DNA of 64,000 bases from Arabidopsis thaliana (Eukaryota > Streptophyta > Magnoliopsida > Brassicales > Brassicaceae), in NCBI RefSeq assembly GCF_000001735.4, contig NC_003074.8, forward strand, positions 18,855,261-18,919,260, in the 5' to 3' direction. The notes under the pieces were generated by a model, which did not search any database, had not been told where the DNA came from, and saw only the letters and a list, made by a program, of their open reading frames with translations. A program made the position numbers and the translations under genes. Shown here in pieces: positions 1-10,131 of the stretch; the stretch's first letter is position 1, and every line of letters begins with the position of its first letter.

Positions 1-87
1 AGACTCGGAAACTATATAATACAAGATACCCAAAAGGGTAAAACGACACGCAGTTTATAAGTAACATACTATAAACGGTAAGCGTTC

Positions 88-1551
88 CTAGGCACCACGT
101 GCCATGCACCTGACACGCTCCAAAAGATGCTCGCTCTCGTCGGCGATTCTTGACAACGATTCATGCGCCACTCCACCGTCGCAACTCAGCGATTCGGCAG
201 CGGTCTCTTTCAGCTTCTTTATCTTCTTTCTCATCTCAGCACCTTCCTCCTCCACCATGATCTTTCTCACCAACGCCTCGATCTCCGCCCTCGTAATCAC
301 TCCCTCCGACGGTAGTTTCTTAGAGCGGACGGCAACGCCAAGCTCTTCGTTGAGGAGTGTCGCGTTCATCATCTGCTCCGCAAAAAGTGGCCACGCGATC
401 ATCGGAACGCCACCAACGACGCTCTCGAGAATCGAATTCCAACCGCAGTGAGTTAGAAACCCACCTACGGCTTGGTGGGCCAAGATCTCCGCTTGGGGAG
501 CCCAAGAAGAGACCATAAAGCCTCTCTCATGAGTCCGGCTAACAAAACCTTCCGGGAGATAATCAGGTGTACCGTCTCGTATTTTACCACTGTTAGCGGA
601 TAAATATGCACTGCAAGCTGAACCGTCCACCGGGGGTCGAACCACCCAAACGAACCGTTGCTGACTCATCTCAAGTCCCCAAGCCAATTCGGTTAGTTGT
701 TTAGCCGAGAGAGAGCCACCGCTTCCAAATGAAATGTAAAGTACCGACTCGTCCGGCTGTTTGTTTAACCAATCCAAAACCGGATGATTAGTTTTAGATG
801 GATCAACCGGTCTAGACAAAGGACCAATTGGATAAACCGGTACACCAGCAATTCGACCCAAGAGCTTTGGGTCTTGAAGAGATTTCAAAGTTTTGGGCTC
901 CATATCATCCCATGTATTCACAATAATACCATCACACGTTGGGAAAACCGAACCGAAAGGAACAAATTCCCGGTAGAGTTGGCTGTTTGGGTCAAGGAAT
1001 GTTTCAAGTGTATCTTCAAACCGAACCGGTTCACATCCAGGCATAACCATAGGTTGCTTCTTGATTATGTGCTCTTCTTCCATGTCTTTGTCCAACGTTG
1101 GGAAAAACAAAGCCACCGCGAGAAAACGTGCGTTTGAAGCGATGAAGATATAAGTCAACATGTTGAACTCACCACCGAGCGGTATCGCGTCCAAACCAAA
1201 CAAGTCTACGATCAGAGCCGTTGGTTTGTGTTGCATCTCCTCTATCTTTGACCGGATGGTAGGAATGGTCTCACGCATCATGACCAAGAGCTTGATCCCA
1301 AAAAAGGCTGATGGGTCGACTAAACCGGAGATATCGGGCGTTGGGAGGCCAACGATATCAACAAGGGCCGCGTCGCAGCCTGGTGAGTTAAGGAATTGAG
1401 ATTGAGCTGAGGCTGCGTCGGTTTCAAGGACGAAAATGGTGACATCGAAGCCGTGGGAACCAGCTAAGCGTTTTCCGAGCTCGATCACCGGGATGATGTG
1501 GCCCATTCCGGGGCTAGCGAACATGGCCACATGTGGTTTTGTAATCTTCAT
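88..1551 (-). CDS. UGT72E1: UDP-glucosyltransferase 72E1 (monolignol aldehyde glucosyltransferase)
   Basis: Single-exon gene of 487 residues, the usual length for family-1 plant UGTs. The catalytic His is H18 in the N-terminal PGMGH motif. The PSPG box that binds UDP-glucose runs from W350 to Q393 and contains HCGWNS and the closing AEQ, with Gln last as expected for glucose donors. From knowledge of the family, UGT72E1 adds glucose to coniferyl and sinapyl aldehydes in the cytosol, linking it to lignin-precursor storage and detoxification. Recognition of this exact member is from memory; its UGT72E2/E3 relatives lie elsewhere in the genome. There is no signal peptide, and the frame is intact with no oddities. 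The start is the first ATG after a T/GTT-rich leader. Confidence 0.96.
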   Translation of the reverse strand: MKITKPHVAMFASPGMGHIIPVIELGKRLAGSHGFDVTIFVLETDAASAQSQFLNSPGCDAALVDIVGLPTPDISGLVDPSAFFGIKLLVMMRETIPTIRSKIEEMQHKPTALIVDLFGLDAIPLGGEFNMLTYIFIASNARFLAVALFFPTLDKDMEEEHIIKKQPMVMPGCEPVRFEDTLETFLDPNSQLYREFVPFGSVFPTCDGIIVNTWDDMEPKTLKSLQDPKLLGRIAGVPVYPIGPLSRPVDPSKTNHPVLDWLNKQPDESVLYISFGSGGSLSAKQLTELAWGLEMSQQRFVWVVRPPVDGSACSAYLSANSGKIRDGTPDYLPEGFVSRTHERGFMVSSWAPQAEILAHQAVGGFLTHCGWNSILESVVGGVPMIAWPLFAEQMMNATLLNEELGVAVRSKKLPSEGVITRAEIEALVRKIMVEEEGAEMRKKIKKLKETAAESLSCDGGVAHESLSRIADESEHLLERVRCMARGA

Positions 1552-1574
1552 AGCCTAGATCACTGAACGTTGGC

Positions 1575-1665
1575 CTTTTTTTTTTTTTTTTTTGTTGTTG
1601 TTGTTGTTGTTATTGTGTCGGTTTACTCTCTCATAGTTGCAAGTGAGTTGAATATATAGAACCAA
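1575..1665 (-). promoter_or_regulatory. UGT72E1 leader and TATA region with T-tract and GTT microsatellite
   Basis: Read on the minus strand, a TATATATT-type box lies near 1652-1659, about 100 bp before the UGT72E1 start. Between it and the ATG is an AAC/A simple repeat (on + a run of about 18 T followed by about seven GTT units, 1575-1612). The repeat would fall in the 5' untranslated leader. TATA placement is by eye. Confidence 0.5.
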
Positions 1666-4600
1666 AAGACTTTATAACTCATTTGTAAGTATCTTTAAAG
1701 TCTTATCTATATATCACTTTCATTTTTTTTGTTTTATTTTTGATATCATATACCAGCTTTAATCGTTTTACAAGAAAAGTAAATATAAACATGGAAGTGT
1801 AAATGTATCTAAGTTAATTGCATCCATATCGTGTATTTATTTATATAGAAAAGAATTGACCACATAAGTTGTCGCGTGAATGATAAAAATGTTGAATGCG
1901 TCGACCAGAAGATAATAATGGTAAGCTTCCGACTTGTATATGTATATATGTGAATTACTAGCTCATAGGCCATAATGCATCATATATAGTATGTCATGTC
2001 ATGTATACATAAAGATTCTTAGATGAGTTTCTTGTACTTATTAAACTGACAAACACATCGCTAAACAAATTCGAAACAGGCCATCATCGATACGAGTTAT
2101 GAGATAAAAATGTTAGATAAATACTGAAGTACTGTACAAGAAGCTAAATCTTTGTATTATTATCTTTTTAAAAAAAAAATATGCACTTGATGTAAAAACG
2201 TTGGTTTTTGGGGTTGAATAAATTGTATATTCAGTTCAGAAAAAGAAAAAAAAAAAGAGAAAGAGAGTTTTCTACATGCTTGATCACATTCTCAAATAAA
2301 CGTCTCTTTATGAATTTCATAAATGATGTAATAGTTATATCTTTATTAAGTATAGAATTCAAAAAAAAAAGGTTGAGTTTTATAAATTTCGTGAATTATG
2401 TCAGCAAAATGTATTACTATATACTTAGATGCTTGAACCATGCCACTGCTGTAACGTTGAAATTTGCTAAAATGATGTTGCAATTTGCTCAAACATTTAA
2501 TGTTATTTGACTTATCGCAGTCTAGGTCCTCGTCATCTTGATATTTTCCCTCATTTTAAAATAATAAGTCATCTCTAGTTTTGAATTAGTTTTCGGGATA
2601 AATAGTATTTTCTCTATTTTTTAATATTTATGTTTTTTTAGAGAAAACATACATACTAAAAAAATATATATCAAAAACTGATTATTAATATATTATTTTT
2701 TGTAATTTATATTTTTTATTAATTCTAAACCAATAATATTAAATTATTTATTTTGAAGGTTGATATTCATCATTAATAACCAATTAATATTGCATACAAA
2801 ATTTAAAAAATTAATTTTCTTAAAACAATTTTTTTCTAAATAATAAAATAATAAGAAATAGAGAGAGTATATATCTCATTCATGTTTTCATTTTTGAAAA
2901 ACGTGATTGCGATTCATTCAGCTTTTACGGTTTAGTGTTTTGAAAACGTAATAACTAGACAAAACAAATTAAAACTAACTTTACAACGTTTTATAATTTA
3001 TTCTACAAAATCTATATCTAATTCAGTTTGTTCCTCTAACAATTATTCAATTATTTCCTACCAAAAAATCTTCATTCTAGATATATTTCTATTAAAGAAC
3101 AAAACACTGAGTTTACCCCAATTGAATCTTTACATCTAAGATTGCTAGTTTGCTACACAGCATAATTTGATTAAACTCGAATGAAAAAAATATCTCCTAT
3201 TTATTCTTTGAAGTGTACAATTAGTTAAAAACTTAAAATAGTTGACATATCGCAACCACATTAATGCTCAAGTTCTTTTTTTTCTTTTTTCTTAACATGC
3301 ATGACATCGTTTTGTAAGATGCTATGAGATTTGAGTTTAGAAACAATAAAATTACATAAAAATATGTCGTAGAAAATTGTATTGCAGAATATTATTAGCT
3401 AGTGTATATTGTTTCTTAATGCAAATCTCATATCATCCTTACAAAAAGATGAGACTATGCCCATCCGAGTACAACATGCTTGCGAAATTAAAGAAGTTAT
3501 CACCACTTTCCCTGACACCATTGACTAACTTTTTAACATTTTTCTCAATATGTTCCGATTTCAAATTCATGTAAAAGATCTATACATTTTTTTTTCAAAA
3601 CTAAAAATACATTTCAGCATACGACGGAAACATGCAACCTAGTGATTTATACTGTAAAACGGTTGTCATGTATCATAACTTGAGTTCAAACTCGACGACA
3701 GTGTTGTCAACAATTTAAAAGCTACATTTTAGTATGACATGCCTTGTTCACATGTTTTGTAAGCGGAATTATTCAACTAAATTTATATGATGGACAATTA
3801 GCCTCTCTTAATACATATACATAAATTTTATATAACACATCAATAAATCATAGTTTTAGTTTGAACAGATTAATGGACTTCCTTTTTCCAAAAAAAACAG
3901 ATTAATGGACTTCCGATACGCTCATTTTTATGAACTAATAAAAGTACTTCTACATTACATAGACTGATAAACCTGAACTCATGTCATGTTTATGGGGCAA
4001 TGCATCTTAGAGATCAGACAAATATTATCTTAGCATCAAGCGTCCCCAGCCTCATAATAAAAATGGTTTCTATCAACACTTAGTTGACTTGTATAGTTGG
4101 AGAATTATTCAACATTTGATTTTTTCAAACAAAATCAATCAGCAATGGAATACGTGAGCAGTGCCGTATTGAGACAGAAATATCAGCTTCTCGTCATGGG
4201 CCAGTTGAATATTGGCCTACTAAATGCCGGATTACATAACGACACCGTGTCGGATGCTAATAGCAGCCGAAAATTTTACGATTTTTTTTCTTTTTTTGCC
4301 TGATGAAATTAACGGTATTTCTCTGGAGTTACGTAATATATTTTCTATAACCTCAAGTAGTGGTTATATATAAAAGTCATAATCAAAAAAAAAAAAAAGT
4401 CATTATCAAACATTACATGGTCCAAAAAGCATTCCATATTGATAGAGCATTTATGAAATAGTTTCGGCCCCATATGAAGATTTTGATAATTTCTTTTGAC
4501 ATAACAATTTGGATCAATACTTTCATTAACTGGACTAACTCAAGCTGCTAAATGCGTCATTGTCTTATTGATTATCTAGTGCAATTTTGACGAATAGTTT

Positions 4601-4772
4601 CGGCCCATTATAGTCTACTAAATGACATGTTTGAGCCCACTGAGATGGCGAAAAAAACTAACATACTCCTTTTTTTTTCTTTTGTAAACTATGTATTTAT
4701 TATTTTATATGCAAGAAATGTGGATATCCAAAACCAAATGGTATGTGGAACCAAATTTGATAATAAAAAAGA
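1613..4772. other. Gene-free AT-rich intergenic region
   Basis: I see no gene here. Open frames are short and have no recognisable domain. The stretch 2545-2872 is very AT-rich with weakly mirrored ends and may be a decayed MITE; I could not define its termini. The short frame at 4097-4303 has no family resemblance. The first part up to about 2.5 kb is the upstream region of UGT72E1. Confidence 0.6.
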
Positions 4773-5895
4773 GGGTATATGCACTAGATGACCATGAAAT
4801 TCATAATATTATAGAAACTAACCATGGACGTATAGTACCTGTCGGAAACCAACTTTAAATTACTCTCATATCCTTATAATAGGGTTTTGGTTGAGGGGAC
4901 AAATAACTTTATAGGCAAATAGCTTTACTACTAAAGCTTTCATAACCTCCTCTTCCCTTACAACAATAACCACCACTAGATCTGTAACACCACCGCCTCC
5001 TCCGTATTTAGTATTACTAGATCTGTAAACACTACCGCCTCCGTATTCACCACCATCATATCCATAACACCACCGCCTCTTCCGTATTCATCACCATCGC
5101 CGTTTACTTTTGTTGACATGTATTTTTATTTTAAAACATTGTATTTTTCAAAATTTCTTTTAAATAATACTTGTTCTTTACTAAAATTACAATGATCTGT
5201 GTGTCTCAATTCAAACGATAGCATGTAATTTTTGAATAATTCATGCTATTTTTCTATTTGATATGTATATTTTCCTAAAACGTTTGTATTTTTTGATAAG
5301 ATAATATTTTTTAAAGATAATGTGCATTTTACTAATAATCCATGTTTTCTACTAAAATCACAAGTAAGTTACTGATTCATGATTCATGTTTTTTTTTATA
5401 ATCACATGCAAATTTGTACAATCACATGTAATTTATAAATAACACATATGTGGTTTGCTTATCTCTGTTGAAACCATTTACCATATTGTCAAAACAATAA
5501 ACCTACGTTCTAATGTAATAAAAATAAATAGCATGTCCTTAAATATCTTATGCAACACTTCTATACTCAATCACAACTGTTTCTAAATGGCTATCTTTTA
5601 ACTAAGTTTTTTTTTACGTATACATTTTTAAGGTATAAGAGATATTGCATGTGATTTTAATAAATAGTGGTCTAATATTGCATGATTTTTTAAGAAGTAG
5701 CGGTGTAATCATTACTTCATATTGTCTTTTGTTCCCTACATGTAGCAGCTATTGTCGGAAAGAAAGAGTTTCTCTCATCTGTAAAGGTTAAAATAGTTAT
5801 TTTGCAGGCTCAAAAAAGTTATTTACCCAACTTTTCTGTACAAAAACTATTTTCTTAATAATGCTGTCAAATTTGGTCATCCTCTAATATTACCC
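4773..5895. mobile_element. Non-autonomous Mutator-like element (MULE), 1123 bp
   Basis: The ends are imperfect inverted repeats of roughly 130 bp. The left end reads GGGTATATGCACTAGATGAC and the reverse complement of the right end reads GGGTAATATTAGAGGATGAC. Matching blocks continue inward, including an AAATAACTTT block at 4901 and its complement at 5814. The flanks are TAAAAAAGA (4764-4772) and TAAAAAAAA (5896-5904), an 8/9 match that fits the 9-bp target duplication of Mutator elements. There is no transposase frame, so it is non-autonomous. The interior holds three degenerate copies of a CACCACCGCCTCC-type unit at 4967-5103. Divergence between the ends suggests an old insertion. Confidence 0.75.
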
Positions 5896-6886
5896 TAAAA
5901 AAAATAACATGAAAATGACCCGAAAAATAAATAGTGTGAGTTGTCGCCGAAGACAAAAAACACATTCGTTTCAATTCGTATTAGAGTGTATATAGTTGGT
6001 TTAGTTATGGTTTAGATTGGTTAGTATCTTTGGTTTAGTTTACTATGTATTTAAGTTTAATCATGTATCACATTACGTTTAATGAAGATTTCACGATTAT
6101 TGAAAATTCGTACAAATATAAAACACAATTGTTGACAAATATATATAAACCAAGTGAACTAAAACCAGTCAACCAAAACGTAACAAACCAAAACTAAAAA
6201 TTAAATCTTCGTAAACCTATGAAAAAGCTAAAATAAAATCAGTATTTATGACTGAAAAATAAATAAAATGTGAAAATTAGATTTAAGCCCGAATCAACAA
6301 CTAAAAAGGACGATGCATCATACACAAACAATCTACGAAAAAACAAAAAGGTTAATGATACTGCCTTTTACAAATATATCAGTCTCATTCAAACTTTTAT
6401 AAATTTCCTTTTAAACGTGTATAAGGACAGAAGTCTCAAACCACATGAACCAACCAACTTGTCATGTTTATAGCAAAACAGAATTGTCCAACAATAAGAT
6501 CAAGTCACGCAACGATAGATTCATATAGTTTTTTTGTGTGTTTCTCATTCAATTTCTCAAAAGATAATATCAAAATTACAGGTCCACTAAAAATGGTGTG
6601 TTTATATAGATAGGCACATTGAAAAATCATGCGTGGTTAGAGATCACATTCACATGACCCCATCATCACATGGGGAGTGGTTACTCTCACTTTCACACAC
6701 TTGCATTTTTCATTATCCACCATTACATATAAAAAAAAAAATACTAGATTTTGTGAAATGAAGCATTGATAAATGATAATGACTGTACAAAATAGTCATG
6801 AAGACAAAGACCAATCTATTAGCTACGATTTAACCGGAACCAATCTCGTACCGGACCCGACTAAATAGTTAAACCACGATATTAAC
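5896..6886. other. Intergenic region with an AT-rich foldback
   Basis: About 1 kb without a gene. At 5990-6205 the left half is rich in GGTTTAGTT units and the right half in AAACCAA units, so the two halves can pair as a loose foldback of the kind left by MITE-like sequences. The rest, up to the 3' end of BEH1, shows nothing I recognise. Part of it should hold the BEH1 3' untranslated region and polyadenylation signals. Confidence 0.45.
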
Positions 6887-7802
6887 CTAGCCGCGTCCTT
6901 TGGTGTTGTGACCTAGCGTCAGCTCCAAGTCATCGATACCAACATCGTGAATCTTCTCACCTTCCCACGGCTTCACCGACACATCTACTCCGACGGAGCT
7001 AACGCTTTTTCCGACCAGGTTAAATGTCGGCGACGGAGGACATGTCTGAGAAACGTTAACCGATTGGAAATTTCCCCATCGACAAGAATCAACCGTCGAA
7101 ACATCCGATTCATCGCATTCTGGAATCGATGTGTAGTGATGGAGACGCCGTGTTGGGCTTGACGGAGCTGAGACTGGGAAATTACTGCTTTGCCATCTCG
7201 GAAGTCTCGGATTTGATCTTCTAGGTGAAGAAATCGGCGGTGTAACAGGGGCACTATTGGAAATTCGTAGAGGAGCGAGGTTTCCAGACGAAGCTAGGTT
7301 TTGGAGATAGGGAATGAGATAAGTCGAGGATTGATTCGGGTCAAACCGGGTCGGACTTGGGTAAGATGACGATGAAGGGCTAGCTTGATACGAAGGAATT
7401 GGGCTTTGAAAGGCCGATGATTGTGGACTAAGTTGGATTGACGAACACGGCACTGTTGTTTCTGTTGGTCGAGAACCCTGACGGAAAAAAAAGTCAATTC
7501 AATGTCTGAAAATTGTTTAAAAAGAATCAAAATTTGGATGAATCTGAAGTTAAAGTTGAAACCTTTCGATAAGTGGTGCCATCTTCATGAACGATCCAAC
7601 CAGCTTCAAGACAAAGAGCTTTGAGGACTTCATTGTTGTCACAGTGTTTAGGAAGTTTATAATTGCCTTGAGATCTAAGTCCGGTGAAGATTTTAGCTGC
7701 TATTGCTCTTCTTCTTCTTTCTCTCTTCTTGTTGTTCTCTCTTTCCTTCCACGTCGGCATCCTCCCCGTCGCCGCCGTTGATCCTCCTCCTGATGCCGTC
7801 AT
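6887..7802 (-). CDS. BEH1: BES1/BZR1 homolog 1, brassinosteroid-response transcription factor
   Basis: Two exons, 7563-7802 and 6887-7477, joined in phase 0 across an 85-nt GT-AG intron (7478-7562), give 276 residues. Residues about 15-80 form the BZR DNA-binding domain, with a basic run near 22-33. A Ser/Thr-Pro-rich middle contains [11 protein letters not shown] (151-161), the conserved 14-3-3 and GSK3 (BIN2) target segment. It is followed by a PEST-like acidic stretch near 197-210 and a C-terminal EAR motif LELTL (264-268). Family knowledge: BIN2 phosphorylation holds these factors inactive; brassinosteroid dephosphorylates them so they bind BRRE and E-box promoters in the nucleus. The exon 1/exon 2 split right after the DNA-binding domain is typical for the family. 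Confidence 0.95.
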
Positions 7803-8998
7803 CTTCTATCTCCCACTTTCTCTGTTTTTGTTTTTTACTTTTCAATGTCTGGGTTTTTGTTGTGTTTGCGTAATTCTCGAGGAGAGAAAAAATGACTAAA
7901 GAATTTTCCTTCACGAGGAGAAAAGAGAGGCAAAAGTTAAATAATTTTAATAGAGAAAGTTTCGTATTTATATGATTTGTTACGTATATTATGGACTAAC
8001 CATATTAGTCAAAATAAATTTTGATGTGATTGTATGTTTGTAACTAATTTGGCATAATAAGGAAAACAAAAGGTGAAAAGGAGGTGAGAATCTATGACCT
8101 CACGTACTGATTTTGAAGTTGGGAAGTTTTATTATTAAAAAAAAAAAAAACTACTTTGTTCATCTGACAATGTTCGGTGGAAAAGGGATAATAATGTCTT
8201 TGAGTTTGGTTTCTTCGCCGTAAGATCACAATCTGTGTGGTTTAATCCAACGGACAAAACATGTCGAAGAAGAAAATGGTTGATGAATGATTGGTTAAAA
8301 AAAAAAAGATGCCATTTGGGTTTCTCTGGTAATTGTGGTTCATAAAATGTGACGATGAGGTTAAAAGTTTGAACGGCTCAGATTCAATGGTCCACACTAC
8401 ACAGCACCTTCTGCTCCAGTCAGGTCAACATGGGAATCATGTATATGTTACGTACCAGAGATTTGTGTGCCCTGGTGTGTGTGCCACACACGTGCGACAC
8501 AGAAACCTCGAGCCGGACCGGAGCTATGGGACCCATTAAGCCTTCGAGCCCTACAATGCACGTGACTGTGGGGATCAAAAATTTTAGTATCTTTTTGTAT
8601 TTGTCATGAATTCTGTCTACTACGATAGTATTTCTGTAACTCCCTCCGGTTCGAAAACTGTGATCCTTATTCTTAATTCTCGGTTTAGAATTAGTTCATT
8701 GTTCATAATCATTTATCTGAAATAATTCGATGAGACATGTGGCAATTTGTATTCAGATAAGAAAATAATGTGATAATAATGTTAGAGTTAGTTGACCAAA
8801 AAAAAATAAAAAAAAATGTTAGAGTTAGATCCAGAGTTTAAAATGGGCCGGGATCTTAGGCCCAATGGACATTTGATTTGTATAAAATTTCTCTAAAACC
8901 CCTAATATCCAGATAAATCTCTAGCAAGATTCAGATGTGTATGCAAGCAGTAGAACACGCAACTTATGAGGAGACCTTTCTTGCGCAACACTCGTCTC
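7803..8998. other. BEH1 upstream region
   Basis: This stretch lies upstream of BEH1 (minus strand). It has no gene I can support. A CACACGTGCGACAC stretch near 8486-8500 carries a CACGTG G-box core. A fragment starting CTCCCTCCGGTTCG at about 8641 resembles the start of a common plant MITE class but has no clear partner end. A duplicated GTTAGAGTTAG motif occurs at 8780 and 8818. Confidence 0.45.
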
Positions 8999-10131
8999 GT
9001 ATATTAATATATAGAGATGTAGAATTGATATAAGTCTCTTTTAGCTTATGTTATTCACTACTCTCATGTAACTATAAATACATCTTGTATGTTTCTTTTA
9101 TCTCATTCTCTCATTCTTTTCCAGGAAAATCATAACAAAAACATTTCTGGGAAAATCATCATCAATTTTCAACAATTTCTTCGATTCATCTTCATATCTT
9201 CATCTTCATCATCATATCTTCTCCAAAATTCATCATCCTTATTGTACGATGAGAGAATCAAGCCATTGATGCTCCATTTTCTTCATCATTTCTTTCATCC
9301 ACCAAATCGAAGAAATTGTTACTTTCGCTATCATCTTCATCTTCGTTTTCTTCAATTCAATCATCTATTGATACTTCGGTTCTTCGATTCTTTGATTCAT
9401 CATTGATTCTATCATCATTCATCGATTCTTTCGTTCAACATCATCTTTGGTTCAAAATTACAACAATGTCGACAGATCAATATGATAATTCGTTCTTTCT
9501 TCATAGCTCGGATCATGCTGGGTTGGTTCTTGTATCAGATCGTCTCAACACTGGAGCTGAATTTCATTCTTGGCAACTCTCTGATTTCTTGGAAGTCAAA
9601 GAAGCAGAATGTGGCAAGTAGTAGTAGTACAGAAGCTGAGTACAGAGCCATGGCAGTGGCATCTGATGAAATGGTTTGGTTGAATCAGCTTCTTCAAGAT
9701 CTACATATTACAATCACAACTCAAGCCAAGTTGATGTGTGACAACAAATCTGCTATGCATATTGCAAATAATCCAGTCTTTCATGAAAGGACCAAGTACA
9801 TAGAGATAGATTGTCACAAGACGCATGATCGTATAAAGCTAGGTTTTCACAAGGTTTTTCATGTTTCAACAGCTAACCAGCTTGCGGATATCCTGAAGAA
9901 ACCTCTGCCCCCAGGTCCTTTTCATTCATTGCTTGGACGAATGTCAGTGTCAACTCTCTTCACTCCACAAGAAGGTTTTGATTCTAAGAGTTGAGGGGGG
10001 TGTATTAATAATATATAGAGATGTAGAATTGATATAAGTCTCCTTTAGCTTATGTTATTCACTACTCTCATGTAACTATAAATACATCTTGTATGTTTCT
10101 TTTATAATTAATGAGAAATTCACTTTCATCA
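8999..10131 (+). mobile_element. Ty1/copia LTR retrotransposon remnant (fossil)
   Basis: Two direct LTR copies are visible: the left from about 8999 to about 9108, the right from 10001 (TG) to about 10131 (CA). A GAGGGGGG polypurine tract sits just before the right LTR. The internal part keeps only the C-terminal RNase H portion of copia Pol (recognisable STEAEYRAM and ADILKKPLP motifs, about 9610-9994) plus a TCATC-rich stretch. Gag, integrase and most of the reverse transcriptase are gone, so the element is broken, with at least a few breaks besides the large loss. The aligned LTR parts differ at about one site in roughly 97, which suggests an insertion under about a million years old by the usual plant substitution rate. 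Confidence 0.85.

Noticed and set aside
104-1399. Open frames on the + strand inside UGT72E1
   Set aside because: They mirror the GC-rich coding sequence of the minus-strand gene and have no domain.
2545-2872. MITE with inverted ends
   Set aside because: End similarity is weak and could be due to AT content; no target duplication found.
9482-9994. Host gene encoding an RNase H-like protein
   Set aside because: It is the Pol remnant of a copia element, lying just before a polypurine tract and LTR.
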